Notes: generated from the letters alone by a model not told the origin. 34,695 nt of DNA from JAKSCF01 sp028279945 (GCA_028279945.1 JANQMT010000144.1:1-34695), one strand, 5' to 3'. Shown: positions 15,476 through 23,524, counted from the stretch's first letter. Numbers and translations are program-made.

Positions 15476-16504
15476 ATGAGTTTTAAATATGTTAGAAAAC
15501 TACCAACACCTGAAGAAGCTAGATATTTATTTCCCCTTAGTAAACAGCTAAAAGAACGAAAGGCATTACGAGACCATACAATCAGAGACATCATTCAAGG
15601 TAAGAGTGATTTGTTTTTATTGATTATTGGCCCTTGCTCAGCAGATGATGAAGACGCGGTAGTAGAATACACCGTTCGCCTGGCCTCCATGCAAGAAAAA
15701 GTCAAGGATAAAATATTGCTTGTTCCACGGGTATATACCAATAAACCCCGTACCACAGGGGAAGGCTATAAAGGTATGATGCATCAACCCAACCCAAATA
15801 AAGAACCTAATATTGCAAAAGGACTTCAAACCTTAAGAAAGATGCATATTCGAGTCATGCAAGAGTCTGGTTTGACAGCCGCAGACGAGATGCTTTATCC
15901 AAATAATTATCCTTATGTAGAAGATTTATTGAGCTATATCGCTGTAGGTGCTCGGTCTATTGAGAACCAACAACATAGATTAACCGTCAGCGGCGTCGAC
16001 ATGCCTGTAGGTATGAAAAACCCTACAAGCGGCGACCCCTTGGTAATGCTTAATTCTATTAAGGCCGCCCAATTACCGCATTCTTTTATTTATAATGGCT
16101 ATGAAGTAGATACAACAGGAAATCTCTTGACCCATGCAATGCTAAGAGGTGCTGTTAACCAGCATGGTAGAAGTATTCCCAATTACCATTATGAAGAAAT
16201 GATTTATGTTGCCCAGATGTACTTAGAAGCAGGCCTTAGTAATCCTTCAATTATTGTAGATACCAATCATGCAAATTCTATGAAAAAATATGAGGAACAG
16301 CCTCGGATTGCCATGGAAGTTATAAGAAATATGGCACACTCAAAAGATATTTGCCAAATCGTTAAAGGGCTGCTTATTGAAAGTTATCTATTGGACGGAC
16401 GTCAAGATACACCTGGACTGGAATATGGAAAATCTATTACAGATGCTTGTCTGGGATGGAATAAAACTGAAAAATTGATTTATGATATTGCAGAAGCACT
16501 TTAA
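15476..16504 (+). CDS. aroG: 3-Deoxy-7-phosphoheptulonate synthase (AroG/AroF type I)
   Basis: The enzyme joins phosphoenolpyruvate and erythrose-4-phosphate in the first step of aromatic amino-acid synthesis. The protein (342 residues) has the type I-alpha layout of Escherichia coli AroFGH: LLIIGPCSADDE (about residues 48-59), VPRVYTNKPRTTGEGYKG, PVGMKNPTSGD and IIVDTNHANS, covering the active-site loops and metal ligands. The short N-terminal extension, where these enzymes sense Phe, Tyr or Trp, is present; the effector cannot be assigned. The ATG at 15476 is chosen because GGAG lies 8 bases upstream; an upstream GTG and ATG overlap that site. It is monocistronic, with no other aro gene near. 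Confidence 0.93.
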   Translation: MSFKYVRKLPTPEEARYLFPLSKQLKERKALRDHTIRDIIQGKSDLFLLIIGPCSADDEDAVVEYTVRLASMQEKVKDKILLVPRVYTNKPRTTGEGYKGMMHQPNPNKEPNIAKGLQTLRKMHIRVMQESGLTAADEMLYPNNYPYVEDLLSYIAVGARSIENQQHRLTVSGVDMPVGMKNPTSGDPLVMLNSIKAAQLPHSFIYNGYEVDTTGNLLTHAMLRGAVNQHGRSIPNYHYEEMIYVAQMYLEAGLSNPSIIVDTNHANSMKKYEEQPRIAMEVIRNMAHSKDICQIVKGLLIESYLLDGRQDTPGLEYGKSITDACLGWNKTEKLIYDIAEAL

Positions 16505-16510
16505 GGTAAG

Positions 16511-16539
16511 GAGATAGAAGATAGTGAGATAGTGGATAG
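16511..16539. repeat. Heptamer tandem repeat (GAGATAG type)
   Basis: Four related units occur in a row: GAGATAG, AAGATAG, one extra T, GAGATAG, TGGATAG. They begin seven bases after the aroG stop codon, in the convergent gap with mnmA. No rho-independent terminator is evident in this gap. Confidence 0.55.
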
Positions 16540-16571
16540 GTATTAGCGGAAGACATGAAAGCTATTTTTGT

Positions 16572-17651
16572 CTAAGTTTTTATAATAGTTCCTCCGCCTA
16601 CCACATAGTCATCGAGATAGAACACCACTGCTTGTCCCGGGGTAATGGCTCTTTGGTGTTCTTTAAAGATAACTTTTATTTTATCTTGGTCTGCCATTTT
16701 AATAATCGCTTCAGCAGGCTGATGACTGTACCTAATTTTAGCCATAACCTCCATGGGTTTTTCTAGTTTTTCAATACACATAAAATTCAATTCATTGGCA
16801 TAAAGCGCATTTTCAAATGCTTCCTCATTACTGCCTAGAATAATTTCGTTTGTTTCGGGCTTCATTTCAAGGACATACATTGGTTTTCCAAATGCTATTC
16901 CTAAGCCTCTTCGCTGCCCGACGGTATAATAAACCATGCCCTTGTGCCGGCCTAATATTTTTCCATGGACATCTACAAAGTTACCTGGCCGGCTGCCTTT
17001 TCTTCTATTTTTTTCTAAAAAACGCCCATAGTTATTGTCCGGAATAAAGCAAATCTCTTGACTATCCGGTTTATTGGCTATTACGATATCAATTTTCTCT
17101 GCTATCTTTCTTATTTCATCCTTATTATAATCGCCAATAGGCATTAAAGTATGTGCCAACTGAAATTGTGTCAAATTATAGAGGGCATAAGTTTGGTCCT
17201 TTTTATCTGTCACCGATTTTTTCAACGTATACCTTCCATTATCTAATCGTTCAATCTTTGCATAATGCCCCGTGGCAATTAAATCTGCTCCTATTTCCAT
17301 TGACCTTTGTAATAAAGATTCCCATTTTATATATCGGTTACAAGCGATACATGGATTAGGAGTTCTTCCTTTTTCATATTCATCAATAAAGTAATCAATG
17401 ACTTTATATTGAAACGCTTCTTTAAAATTCATAACATAATAAGGAATATCCAATTGATTGGCTACTCTTCTTGCATCATCTACTGCACTTAACCCACAGC
17501 AGCCACCATTGTTTTGGACCTGCTCCTCATCTTCATCTTGCCATATTTGCATGGTAACGCCTATAACGTCATAACCATTTTCTTTTAAAATATAGGCAGC
17601 TGCCGAACTGTCTACCCCTCCGGACATTCCAACTACTACTTTTTTCTTCAT
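16572..17651 (-). CDS. mnmA: tRNA-specific 2-thiouridylase MnmA
   Basis: MnmA adds sulfur to uridine 34 of tRNA-Lys, -Glu and -Gln, using sulfur passed on from a cysteine desulfurase. The protein (359 residues) has the PP-loop GMSGGVDSS (residues 8-16), the first catalytic Cys104 in NPCIACNRYIKW and the second, Cys201, in SQEICFIPD. The C-terminal beta-barrel is complete. The ATG at 17651 gives the usual MKKKVVVGMSGG start; a GTG at 17660 overlaps the nifS stop and is the alternative. It directly follows the desulfurase gene, as in Bacillus yrvO-trmU. Confidence 0.95.
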   Translation of the reverse strand: MKKKVVVGMSGGVDSSAAAYILKENGYDVIGVTMQIWQDEDEEQVQNNGGCCGLSAVDDARRVANQLDIPYYVMNFKEAFQYKVIDYFIDEYEKGRTPNPCIACNRYIKWESLLQRSMEIGADLIATGHYAKIERLDNGRYTLKKSVTDKKDQTYALYNLTQFQLAHTLMPIGDYNKDEIRKIAEKIDIVIANKPDSQEICFIPDNNYGRFLEKNRRKGSRPGNFVDVHGKILGRHKGMVYYTVGQRRGLGIAFGKPMYVLEMKPETNEIILGSNEEAFENALYANELNFMCIEKLEKPMEVMAKIRYSHQPAEAIIKMADQDKIKVIFKEHQRAITPGQAVVFYLDDYVVGGGTIIKT

Positions 17652-17656
17652 TTTAA

Positions 17657-18835
17657 TCACTCTTTTCCAAAGGATGATCGAATACGTCTTAATTCATTAA
17701 TCGTTTGTACTAATTTTTCTACAAACACATCCATCTGCTCTTTCGTATTCTCACAACCTAAAGTTACTCTTATGGTGCTTTTAGCTGTATCATTATCCAG
17801 CCCTATGGCTTCTAAAACATGCGAGTTTTGAGTGGACCCAGATGTACAAGCAGATCCGGCTGAAACAAAAATGTTTTCTGCATTGAGTCGGATTAATAAG
17901 GTTTCATTAAGAATACCTTTAAAACTAAGATGTACATTAGAAGGTAATCTTTTTTCTCTGTGACCGTTCAACACCGCACCTTGTATTTCATTAAATATTG
18001 AGTGAATTAAATACTCTCTCATCTCTATTAATTTTTCAATATTCTTTTCATAGTCTTGCATCATCATCTCAACAGCTTTTTTCAATCCCACAATACCAGG
18101 AACATTTTCCGTGCCCCCTCGCCTTCCTCTTTCTTGGCTTCCACCATAGATCAGTGGCATTATTTTAATGCCTTTTTTTATGAAAAGAGCACCTATCCCC
18201 TTTGGGCCACAAATTTTATGTCCGCTTAAAGTTAAAAGATCAATATTCATCTCCTGTACATTTATATTGACCTGTCCAAAAGCCTGCACAGCATCCGTAT
18301 GAAAAATAATACCATTCTTCTTTGCAAATTCACCAATTTCTTTAATAGGTTGAATGGTGCCGATTTCATTATTGGCAAACATAATACTAATAAGAATGGT
18401 GGACGGCTTAGCAGCACTTTTTAAATCATCCACATGAATCAAACCCTTAGAATCTACAGGAAGGTATGTGATTTCAAACCCTTCTTTTTCTAAAGCTTTA
18501 CATGTATTTAGAACCGCCGAATGCTCTATACTACTGGTGATAATATGATTCCCTTTATCACGATAGCTTTTGCTAACCCCCGTAAGCGCCCAAGTATCAC
18601 TTTCTGTTCCACCACTTGTAAAATAGATCTCCCAATCCTCTGCATTAATTGCTTTGGCTATTGTATCTCTAGCTTCCTTTAATACGGCTTTGCTTTCCTG
18701 TCCCATCCGATATGCACTGGAAGGATTGCCAAAATGTTCAGTGAAATACGGCAGCATGGCATCCAACACATCTTGCCGCAGCGGGGTTGTAGCGGCATGG
18801 TCTAAATAAATATCTTTTATATTATCTTCTATCAA
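17657..18835 (-). CDS. Cysteine desulfurase (NifS/IscS family)
   Basis: This PLP enzyme takes sulfur from cysteine for Fe-S clusters and thiolated tRNA. IYLDHAATTPL opens the protein, the PLP lysine lies in LSGHKICGPKG (Lys207 from the TTG start), and the persulfide cysteine in SAGSACTSGS (Cys330). AGGTGA 5 bases before the TTG at 18835 favours that start; a GTG at 18844 overlaps the ribosome site and is the alternative. The gene starts inside the 3' end of hydE and its stop overlaps the region of the mnmA start, so hydE, this gene and mnmA form a tight operon. Position suggests MnmA as a sulfur acceptor, and HydE maturation as another client. Confidence 0.93.
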   Translation of the reverse strand: MIEDNIKDIYLDHAATTPLRQDVLDAMLPYFTEHFGNPSSAYRMGQESKAVLKEARDTIAKAINAEDWEIYFTSGGTESDTWALTGVSKSYRDKGNHIITSSIEHSAVLNTCKALEKEGFEITYLPVDSKGLIHVDDLKSAAKPSTILISIMFANNEIGTIQPIKEIGEFAKKNGIIFHTDAVQAFGQVNINVQEMNIDLLTLSGHKICGPKGIGALFIKKGIKIMPLIYGGSQERGRRGGTENVPGIVGLKKAVEMMMQDYEKNIEKLIEMREYLIHSIFNEIQGAVLNGHREKRLPSNVHLSFKGILNETLLIRLNAENIFVSAGSACTSGSTQNSHVLEAIGLDNDTAKSTIRVTLGCENTKEQMDVFVEKLVQTINELRRIRSSFGKE

Positions 18836-19862
18836 TATGGTCACCTCGACTCATGTCAACTTTATATCCTGCTGAAAGTATTCTACCTTCAATGCAATGT
18901 CTACAGTGAGCAGCTTCATCGCCGGTACAAATTTTACCATCATATAACAAATACTTATCCCTTACATTGGTTGGAGATAAATTAGGCATTACAATATTGG
19001 CGCCAGATTTCAAGCCGTTTTCTCTGCCCTTTGGTGAAATAGAACCCAACGCAGTGGTTGCGGGTAGCAACACTTTGGGTAGCATTAATCTTATAAGCGA
19101 CAGCAGTGTATAAGTCATATCTGCAGTTCCTGGCTTTTCTTCTCTCAATGGCGTATCTTTTTGCGGTATGAAAGGGCCTATTCCAACCATATGAGGATTC
19201 AGCTCTTTTAGAAAAATTAGATCATTTGCAAAATCTTTATTGCTTTGCCCCGGAAGTCCTACCATGAATCCGGCACCTATTTGATAACCGATATCCTTTA
19301 AATCCTTAAGACATTTTATACGATTATCATAGTCCATATTGGGATGAAGCTTTTCATAAAGATGCTTGGAATTGGTTTCATGTCTTAATAAGTACCTATC
19401 CGTACCTGCATCAAAAAACTTCTTATAACTATCATAAGATTTCTCTCCAATAGAAAGTGTTATGGCAGAATCAGGAAAAGCACTTTTTACAGCTTTAATG
19501 ATCTCTACTATTTTATCATCTGTATAAAAAGGGTCTTCGCCGCCTTGAAGGACAAAGGTTCTATATCCAAGTCTATGACCCTCTTTTGCACAACTCATTA
19601 TTTCTTCCGGAGACAATCGATATCGGACAGCATTTGTATTCGACCTTCTGATACCACAGTACAAGCAATCGTTAGCACAATAATTGGTAAATTCAATTAA
19701 CCCTCGCATATACACTTTGCTGCCATAGTGCTGCTGCCGTGTTTTATCTGCACACTCATGCAGATAACCCTTATCTTCCTCCGTTATATGATCTAATATA
19801 TATAATAATTGGTCTCTTTCTAAATAGTGGTTATCATATAATTGTTTTATTAACGTTTTCAT
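18822..19862 (-). CDS. hydE: [FeFe]-hydrogenase maturase HydE (radical SAM)
   Basis: HydE helps build the dithiomethylamine-bearing subcluster of the H-cluster. The 346-residue protein has the radical SAM motif C-x3-C-x2-C at Cys62, Cys66 and Cys69, within RGLIEFTNYCANDCLYCGIRR. The C-terminal Cys312-x7-Cys320-x2-Cys323 matches the second Fe-S site of HydE, which separates it from BioB and PylB. AAAGGGG lies 7 bases before the ATG. No hydF, hydG or hydrogenase gene is in the window. Its place between an Rrf2 gene and a cysteine desulfurase is unlike the usual hyd clusters. Confidence 0.9.
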   Translation of the reverse strand: MKTLIKQLYDNHYLERDQLLYILDHITEEDKGYLHECADKTRQQHYGSKVYMRGLIEFTNYCANDCLYCGIRRSNTNAVRYRLSPEEIMSCAKEGHRLGYRTFVLQGGEDPFYTDDKIVEIIKAVKSAFPDSAITLSIGEKSYDSYKKFFDAGTDRYLLRHETNSKHLYEKLHPNMDYDNRIKCLKDLKDIGYQIGAGFMVGLPGQSNKDFANDLIFLKELNPHMVGIGPFIPQKDTPLREEKPGTADMTYTLLSLIRLMLPKVLLPATTALGSISPKGRENGLKSGANIVMPNLSPTNVRDKYLLYDGKICTGDEAAHCRHCIEGRILSAGYKVDMSRGDHIDRR

Positions 19863-19988
19863 TATTAATCCCCTTTATTATTTACCATTTTGATATGGTT
19901 TATTTATACTCTTATTGAGCCATTTATTCTAATGCGTGAAGCATATTCAATGAACATTCGTTTCAAATAATGTTATTAAACATATGAT

Positions 19989-20003
19989 TTTACTATGAAT
20001 TAA
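19989..20003. promoter_or_regulatory. Shared 15-base word upstream of hydE, copy of cysK operator half
   Basis: TTTACTATGAATTAA occurs here, about 130 bases upstream of hydE, and again at 22294-22308 in the cysK promoter, where its right part is one arm of an inverted repeat. No other exact copy was noticed in the window. A shared regulator site is inferred. Confidence 0.4.
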
Positions 20004-20014
20004 AAGCAAAAAAA

Positions 20015-20455
20015 TTAAATATAATACATAATAGCATCCGACCCGTTGATTTTGTAATATTCATTGATCATATCTTCTAACGTTACAGCATCCACTAAAT
20101 CATTGATTTTTTTATTAACTTTATCCCATACATTGTGTTTTATACTATGACAGATGGCATCCTCCTTTACGCCAGAATCCATATCAACAATATTGAGATC
20201 ACCCTCTAAAGCTCTCAACACCGTTCCTATTTTAATTTCAGCAGGTCTATTTACAAGAATATATCCGCCTCTTGCTCCTTTTACACTTGTAACAAGTCCC
20301 GCCTTCTTTAGTAAAGAAAAAACACTTTCAAGATAGCTTTCCGAAATCTCTTGTCGTTGTGCAATGCTAATAAGGGAAACCTGTTCTCCTTTAGAATGAA
20401 CAGCCAAATCTATCAAAGCTCTTAATCCATATCTTCCTTTTGTAGACAATTTCAT
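20015..20455 (-). CDS. Rrf2-family regulator, CymR-like (no Fe-S cysteines)
   Basis: The protein (146 residues from the chosen ATG) has the Rrf2 winged helix, MKLSTKGRYGLRALIDLAVHS at the start, recognition helix ISESYLESVFSLLKKAGLV, and wing SVKGARGGYIL. The loop that carries three cysteines in IscR lacks them (DSGVKEDAICHSI has a single Cys), so it should not hold a cluster, as in CymR, the cysteine-metabolism repressor. It ends in MYYI. The ATG at 20455 gives the usual family start, with GGGAG about 11 bases upstream; longer in-frame starts lack a site. It is 5' of hydE-desulfurase-mnmA. Confidence 0.85.
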   Translation of the reverse strand: MKLSTKGRYGLRALIDLAVHSKGEQVSLISIAQRQEISESYLESVFSLLKKAGLVTSVKGARGGYILVNRPAEIKIGTVLRALEGDLNIVDMDSGVKEDAICHSIKHNVWDKVNKKINDLVDAVTLEDMINEYYKINGSDAIMYYI

Positions 20456-20517
20456 TTTATCAACATCTCCCATCCTAAATTTCATGGTATATTTTCAATC
20501 ATTAGCTCTGTTAATAA

Positions 20518-20970
20518 TTAGATATAATATTCAATATCATTTTGGGTTTCCAGTTTTGTACAATATTCCACTAAATCTTTAATGGTAACAGAGTCAACAG
20601 CAGTATTAATTTCATTCATCATCTTTTGCCATAAGATATTTGTAACACAAAGGTCATATCGATCACACTTTTGCTTGCATTCTCCTCCTGAAACGCAGGC
20701 AACAGGTGCTAATGAGCCTTCAAGGGCACGAATTACTTCCCCTGCCGTAATATCTTCGGCATGTCTGGCAAGTCGATATCCACCTTGTTTTCCTCTAATG
20801 CTTTCCACAATACCTTTTTTCCTTAATCCTGAAAATATTTGTTCCAAATAGTTTTCTGAAATATTTCTTCTTTCAGCAACATTTCTAACGCTTTCATACT
20901 CATTTGGACTATTAACAGCAAGATCAAGAATGGCTTCAAGTGCATATCTTCCCTTTGTAGATATTTTCAT
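20518..20970 (-). CDS. iscR: Rrf2-family regulator with cysteine ligands, IscR-like
   Basis: The protein (150 residues) has the same Rrf2 fold as its downstream neighbour, with recognition helix ISENYLEQIFSGLRKKGIV and wing SIRGKQGGYRLA. Unlike the neighbour it carries cysteines in CVSGGECKQKCDRYDLC, the region that binds a [2Fe-2S] cluster in IscR. It therefore probably senses cluster status. It ends in EYYI. The ATG at 20970 has GGTGG 5 bases upstream; the longer frame to 21027 has no site. The two Rrf2 genes look like a tandem duplication with divergence. Which genes it controls is inferred from position. Confidence 0.85.
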   Translation of the reverse strand: MKISTKGRYALEAILDLAVNSPNEYESVRNVAERRNISENYLEQIFSGLRKKGIVESIRGKQGGYRLARHAEDITAGEVIRALEGSLAPVACVSGGECKQKCDRYDLCVTNILWQKMMNEINTAVDSVTIKDLVEYCTKLETQNDIEYYI

Positions 20971-21141
20971 CTTGACCACCCACTTAACAATTTTTAAATA
21001 TTTTATTTTGTTCAAAGAAAAGATCATTAAAATTATATCTCATATTTTCGATTTTAGCTATATGATAAGCTACAATTTCATTAATACATCTTCCTCTATT
21101 TTATAAATTCTTCTATTAATATTATGATTTTATAAATAAAT

Positions 21142-21185
21142 ACTCATTCTTATGTAAAGATGTATATTTTTCCATAAGAATGAGT
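21142..21185. repeat. Perfect 13-bp inverted repeat between cysK and iscR-like gene
   Basis: ACTCATTCTTATG (21142-21154) and CATAAGAATGAGT (21173-21185) are exact inverted copies with an 18-base spacer. On the minus strand the stem is followed by ATTTATTTATAAAATC, not a clean U-run. It may be the cysK terminator or a regulator site ahead of the Rrf2 pair. Confidence 0.55.
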
Positions 21186-21293
21186 TCTTATAATTATGAG
21201 GATTCCATTCAAAATATGCTTCATTCTACCTGCAGGTATGATTCTCCTATATAAAATTACAACGTTTGGAATGGTAGTATTTTATTATGATTC

Positions 21294-22217
21294 TTAAAAA
21301 AGCATAGTGGACAGATATCTTTCTCCTGTATCAGGAAGAAGGGCAACAATGTTTTTGTCTTTGTTTTCAGGTCTCTTTGCAATCTGAAGTGCAGCAAATG
21401 CAGCAGCACCGGAAGATATACCCACTATTAGGCCTTCTGTTTCAGCCAGGCTCTTTGACGTTTCTATAGCTTCAGTATTTTTCACTTTATAGACTTCATC
21501 CATGATATCTATATTGATAACGTCCGGAATAAATCCAGCTCCGATACCTTGAATTTTATGAGGTCCAGGACTTCCACCCGATAAAACAGGGGAATCAAAG
21601 GGCTCTACAGCTATTACTTTAATTTCCGGATTCTTTTGCTTTAGTATTTCCCCTACTCCGGTTATGGTTCCACCTGTTCCTACTCCTGCAATAAAGATAT
21701 CTATTTTGCCTTCTGTATCCCTCCAAATTTCTTGGGCAGTAGTCACTTTATGGATTGCGGGATTGGCCGGATTTTTAAACTGCTGGGGCATATATGAATT
21801 TTTTATCTCTTTTACTAACTCTTCAGCCTTTTTTATGGCACCCGGCATTCCTTGCGCTCCGGGTGTTAATACCAATTTTGCCCCAAGGGCTTTTAAAAGA
21901 TTCCTACGCTCGATACTCATAGTATCCGGCATGGTAAGTATCAACTGATATCTTCTGGCAGCTGATACAAACGCTAAGGCGATTCCCGTGTTTCCGCTTG
22001 TGGGTTCAATAATAACCGTATCCTCATTTATTAGTCCTTTTTCTTCAGCATCTTGAATCATAGCATAACCAATTCTGTCTTTTACACTGGATGTGGGATT
22101 AAAGTATTCTAGTTTTGCAATAATTTTGGCTTCCAGTTTGTTTCGTTTGTTAAAGTTTGAAAGTTCTAATAAAGGTGTATTACCGATAAGGTCGGTTAAA
22201 CTTTTTGCTATTTGCAT
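21294..22217 (-). CDS. cysK: Cysteine synthase (O-acetylserine sulfhydrylase)
   Basis: The enzyme makes cysteine from O-acetylserine and sulfide. The 307-residue PLP protein has Lys46 in NPTSSVKDRIG, the substrate loop TSGNTG (residues 73-78) and the phosphate-binding VGTGGTITG (about 178-186), with serine in GISSGAAA. The start region GNTPLLEL is typical of CysK rather than CysM, though specificity is not certain. Its promoter has an inverted-repeat operator. In Bacillus, CysK is also the partner of the repressor CymR; here two Rrf2 genes lie directly downstream. Confidence 0.94.
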   Translation of the reverse strand: MQIAKSLTDLIGNTPLLELSNFNKRNKLEAKIIAKLEYFNPTSSVKDRIGYAMIQDAEEKGLINEDTVIIEPTSGNTGIALAFVSAARRYQLILTMPDTMSIERRNLLKALGAKLVLTPGAQGMPGAIKKAEELVKEIKNSYMPQQFKNPANPAIHKVTTAQEIWRDTEGKIDIFIAGVGTGGTITGVGEILKQKNPEIKVIAVEPFDSPVLSGGSPGPHKIQGIGAGFIPDVINIDIMDEVYKVKNTEAIETSKSLAETEGLIVGISSGAAAFAALQIAKRPENKDKNIVALLPDTGERYLSTMLF

Positions 22218-22298
22218 ACCATTTCCTCCTATTCTTAAATCATTATTATTTGAAAAAAATTCTATATTATTATAATATTATAATTCCTATTGATTTAC

Positions 22299-22325
22299 TA
22301 TGAATTAATCATACTTTAATTCATA
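22299..22325. promoter_or_regulatory. Inverted-repeat operator in the cysK promoter
   Basis: TATGAATTAA (22299-22308) and TTAATTCATA (22316-22325) are perfect 10-bp inverted arms with a 7-base centre. The element covers the -10 box and most of the spacer of the cysK promoter, the usual position for a repressor. A CymR-like Rrf2 protein is the natural candidate. Confidence 0.55.
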
Positions 22326-22336
22326 ATATCTGTCAA
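22308..22336 (-). promoter_or_regulatory. Sigma-A promoter of cysK
   Basis: On the minus strand a perfect TTGACA (22331-22336) and TATGAT (22308-22313) are 17 bases apart. The start would be near 22301, about 85 bases before the cysK ATG. Confidence 0.8.
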
Positions 22337-22337
22337 T

Positions 22338-22382
22338 TTAAAATTCAGATTAGTCACAATAAACTACAAAAATCTGAATTTA
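22338..22382 (-). terminator. Probable terminator of the threonine aldolase gene
   Basis: AAATTCAGATT (22341-22351) and AATCTGAATTT (22371-22381) are perfect 11-bp inverted arms directly after the stop codon at 22383, ending in a short U-run on the minus strand. The 19-base loop and AT-rich stem make it modest. It ends a few bases before the cysK -35 box. Confidence 0.5.
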
Positions 22383-23393
22383 CTATAATTTTTTCATGCA
22401 ATCAATAAACGCTTCTAAATCACTTTTTTCCGTATTATAAGATGTCACCAGCCTTATTAAATTGGTTGCTTCGTCTATAACATAAAAAGAACATCTTTCC
22501 AGTAAAGGTATATTCCATTCTTTAGGTATATATGCAAAGATCATATTGGCATCAACCTCATAAGCCAATTTAACTTCCGGTATCATGCTAAATTGATCTT
22601 TAAGATAATTTGCCATATCGTTTGCATGAGCAGCATTTACTTTCCATAAATCATTTTCTAAATATGGAACAAATTGAGCCGAAATAAATCGCATCTTAGA
22701 AAATAATTGCATTCCCTGCTTTCTGACAAACTTAAAGTTTCTGCTGAGCTGAGGATTTAAACATACGATTGCTTCCCCTAGCATCATTCCATTTTTTGTA
22801 CCACCAAAAGAAAGCAAGTCTACACCTGTATCTGTGATCATTTCTTTAAAACCAACACCTAACGCAACCGCTGCATTAGAGATTCTAGCGCCATCTACAT
22901 GCAGTAACATGCCGTTTTCATGAGCAAAGTCTGCTAAAGCCTTAATTTCCTCTATTGAGTATATGGTACCCATTTCCGTAACTTGGGTTATTGAAATAAC
23001 TCTTGGTTGTGCATGATGCTCATCACCAAGTGAGTGAAGAAATTTTTTGGCATCCTCAATATGTAATTTCCCATTTCGATTAGGAACATAAAGTATCTTT
23101 GACCCACTAAACCTTTCAAATGCGCCACATTCATCAACATTTATATGTGCGGTGTCTGCACAGATCACACCTTGAAAAGGCATCATAAGACCACTTAGTC
23201 CAATGACATTTGCAGCCGTTCCCGTAGCCACAAAATATACATCCACATCTTTCCCAAAAGCATCTTTTATTTTTTCTATTGCCATCTGAGTATATGGGTC
23301 ATCACCATAAGGATGCTCATTTCCAATATTACATTGACATATTGACTCTAAAATACTAGGGTGCACTCCGGAATTATTATCACTTAACAGCAT
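22383..23393 (-). CDS. ltaE: Low-specificity L-threonine aldolase
   Basis: This PLP enzyme splits threonine to glycine and acetaldehyde. The protein (336 residues) opens with LLSDNNSGVHPSI, has GNEHPYGDDPYT, the aspartate segment LLHVDGARI, and the PLP lysine Lys200 in LLSFGGTKNGMMLGEA. The ATG at 23393 is chosen because AAGGAGG lies 9 bases upstream; an ATG at 23402 is too close to that site. It is monocistronic, divergent from the Cache receptor. The alternative would be a related beta-eliminating lyase, but the motifs favour threonine aldolase. Confidence 0.9.
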   Translation of the reverse strand: MLLSDNNSGVHPSILESICQCNIGNEHPYGDDPYTQMAIEKIKDAFGKDVDVYFVATGTAANVIGLSGLMMPFQGVICADTAHINVDECGAFERFSGSKILYVPNRNGKLHIEDAKKFLHSLGDEHHAQPRVISITQVTEMGTIYSIEEIKALADFAHENGMLLHVDGARISNAAVALGVGFKEMITDTGVDLLSFGGTKNGMMLGEAIVCLNPQLSRNFKFVRKQGMQLFSKMRFISAQFVPYLENDLWKVNAAHANDMANYLKDQFSMIPEVKLAYEVDANMIFAYIPKEWNIPLLERCSFYVIDEATNLIRLVTSYNTEKSDLEAFIDCMKKL

Positions 23394-23431
23394 TTTTTTC
23401 ATTCCTCCTTGGAAAAATAGTATATGATAAA

Positions 23432-23460
23432 ATATTAGCAAATTGATCTACTTTTATCAA
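23432..23460 (-). promoter_or_regulatory. Likely promoter of the threonine aldolase gene
   Basis: On the minus strand TTGATA (23455-23460) and TAATAT (23432-23437) are 17 bases apart, with the start about 30 bases before the ATG. Confidence 0.5.
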
Positions 23461-23494
23461 TTCTTCTTTAGAGTTATAAAAATACCTCAAAATA

Positions 23495-23524
23495 TTGACA
23501 GAAAATTTTATCTAATCTTAATAT
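23495..23524 (+). promoter_or_regulatory. Likely promoter of the Cache-HAMP receptor gene
   Basis: A perfect TTGACA (23495-23500) is followed after 18 bases by TAATAT (23519-23524). The -10 match is moderate. Confidence 0.45.

Noticed and set aside
16545..16585. Possible terminator AGACA/TGTCT between aroG and mnmA
   Set aside because: The stem is only five or six pairs around a long loop, and the T-run is interrupted.
21227..21238. Palindrome TACCTGCAGGTA
   Set aside because: Short and lacks extension or partner copies; its position within the untranslated stretch after cysK gives no clue to function.
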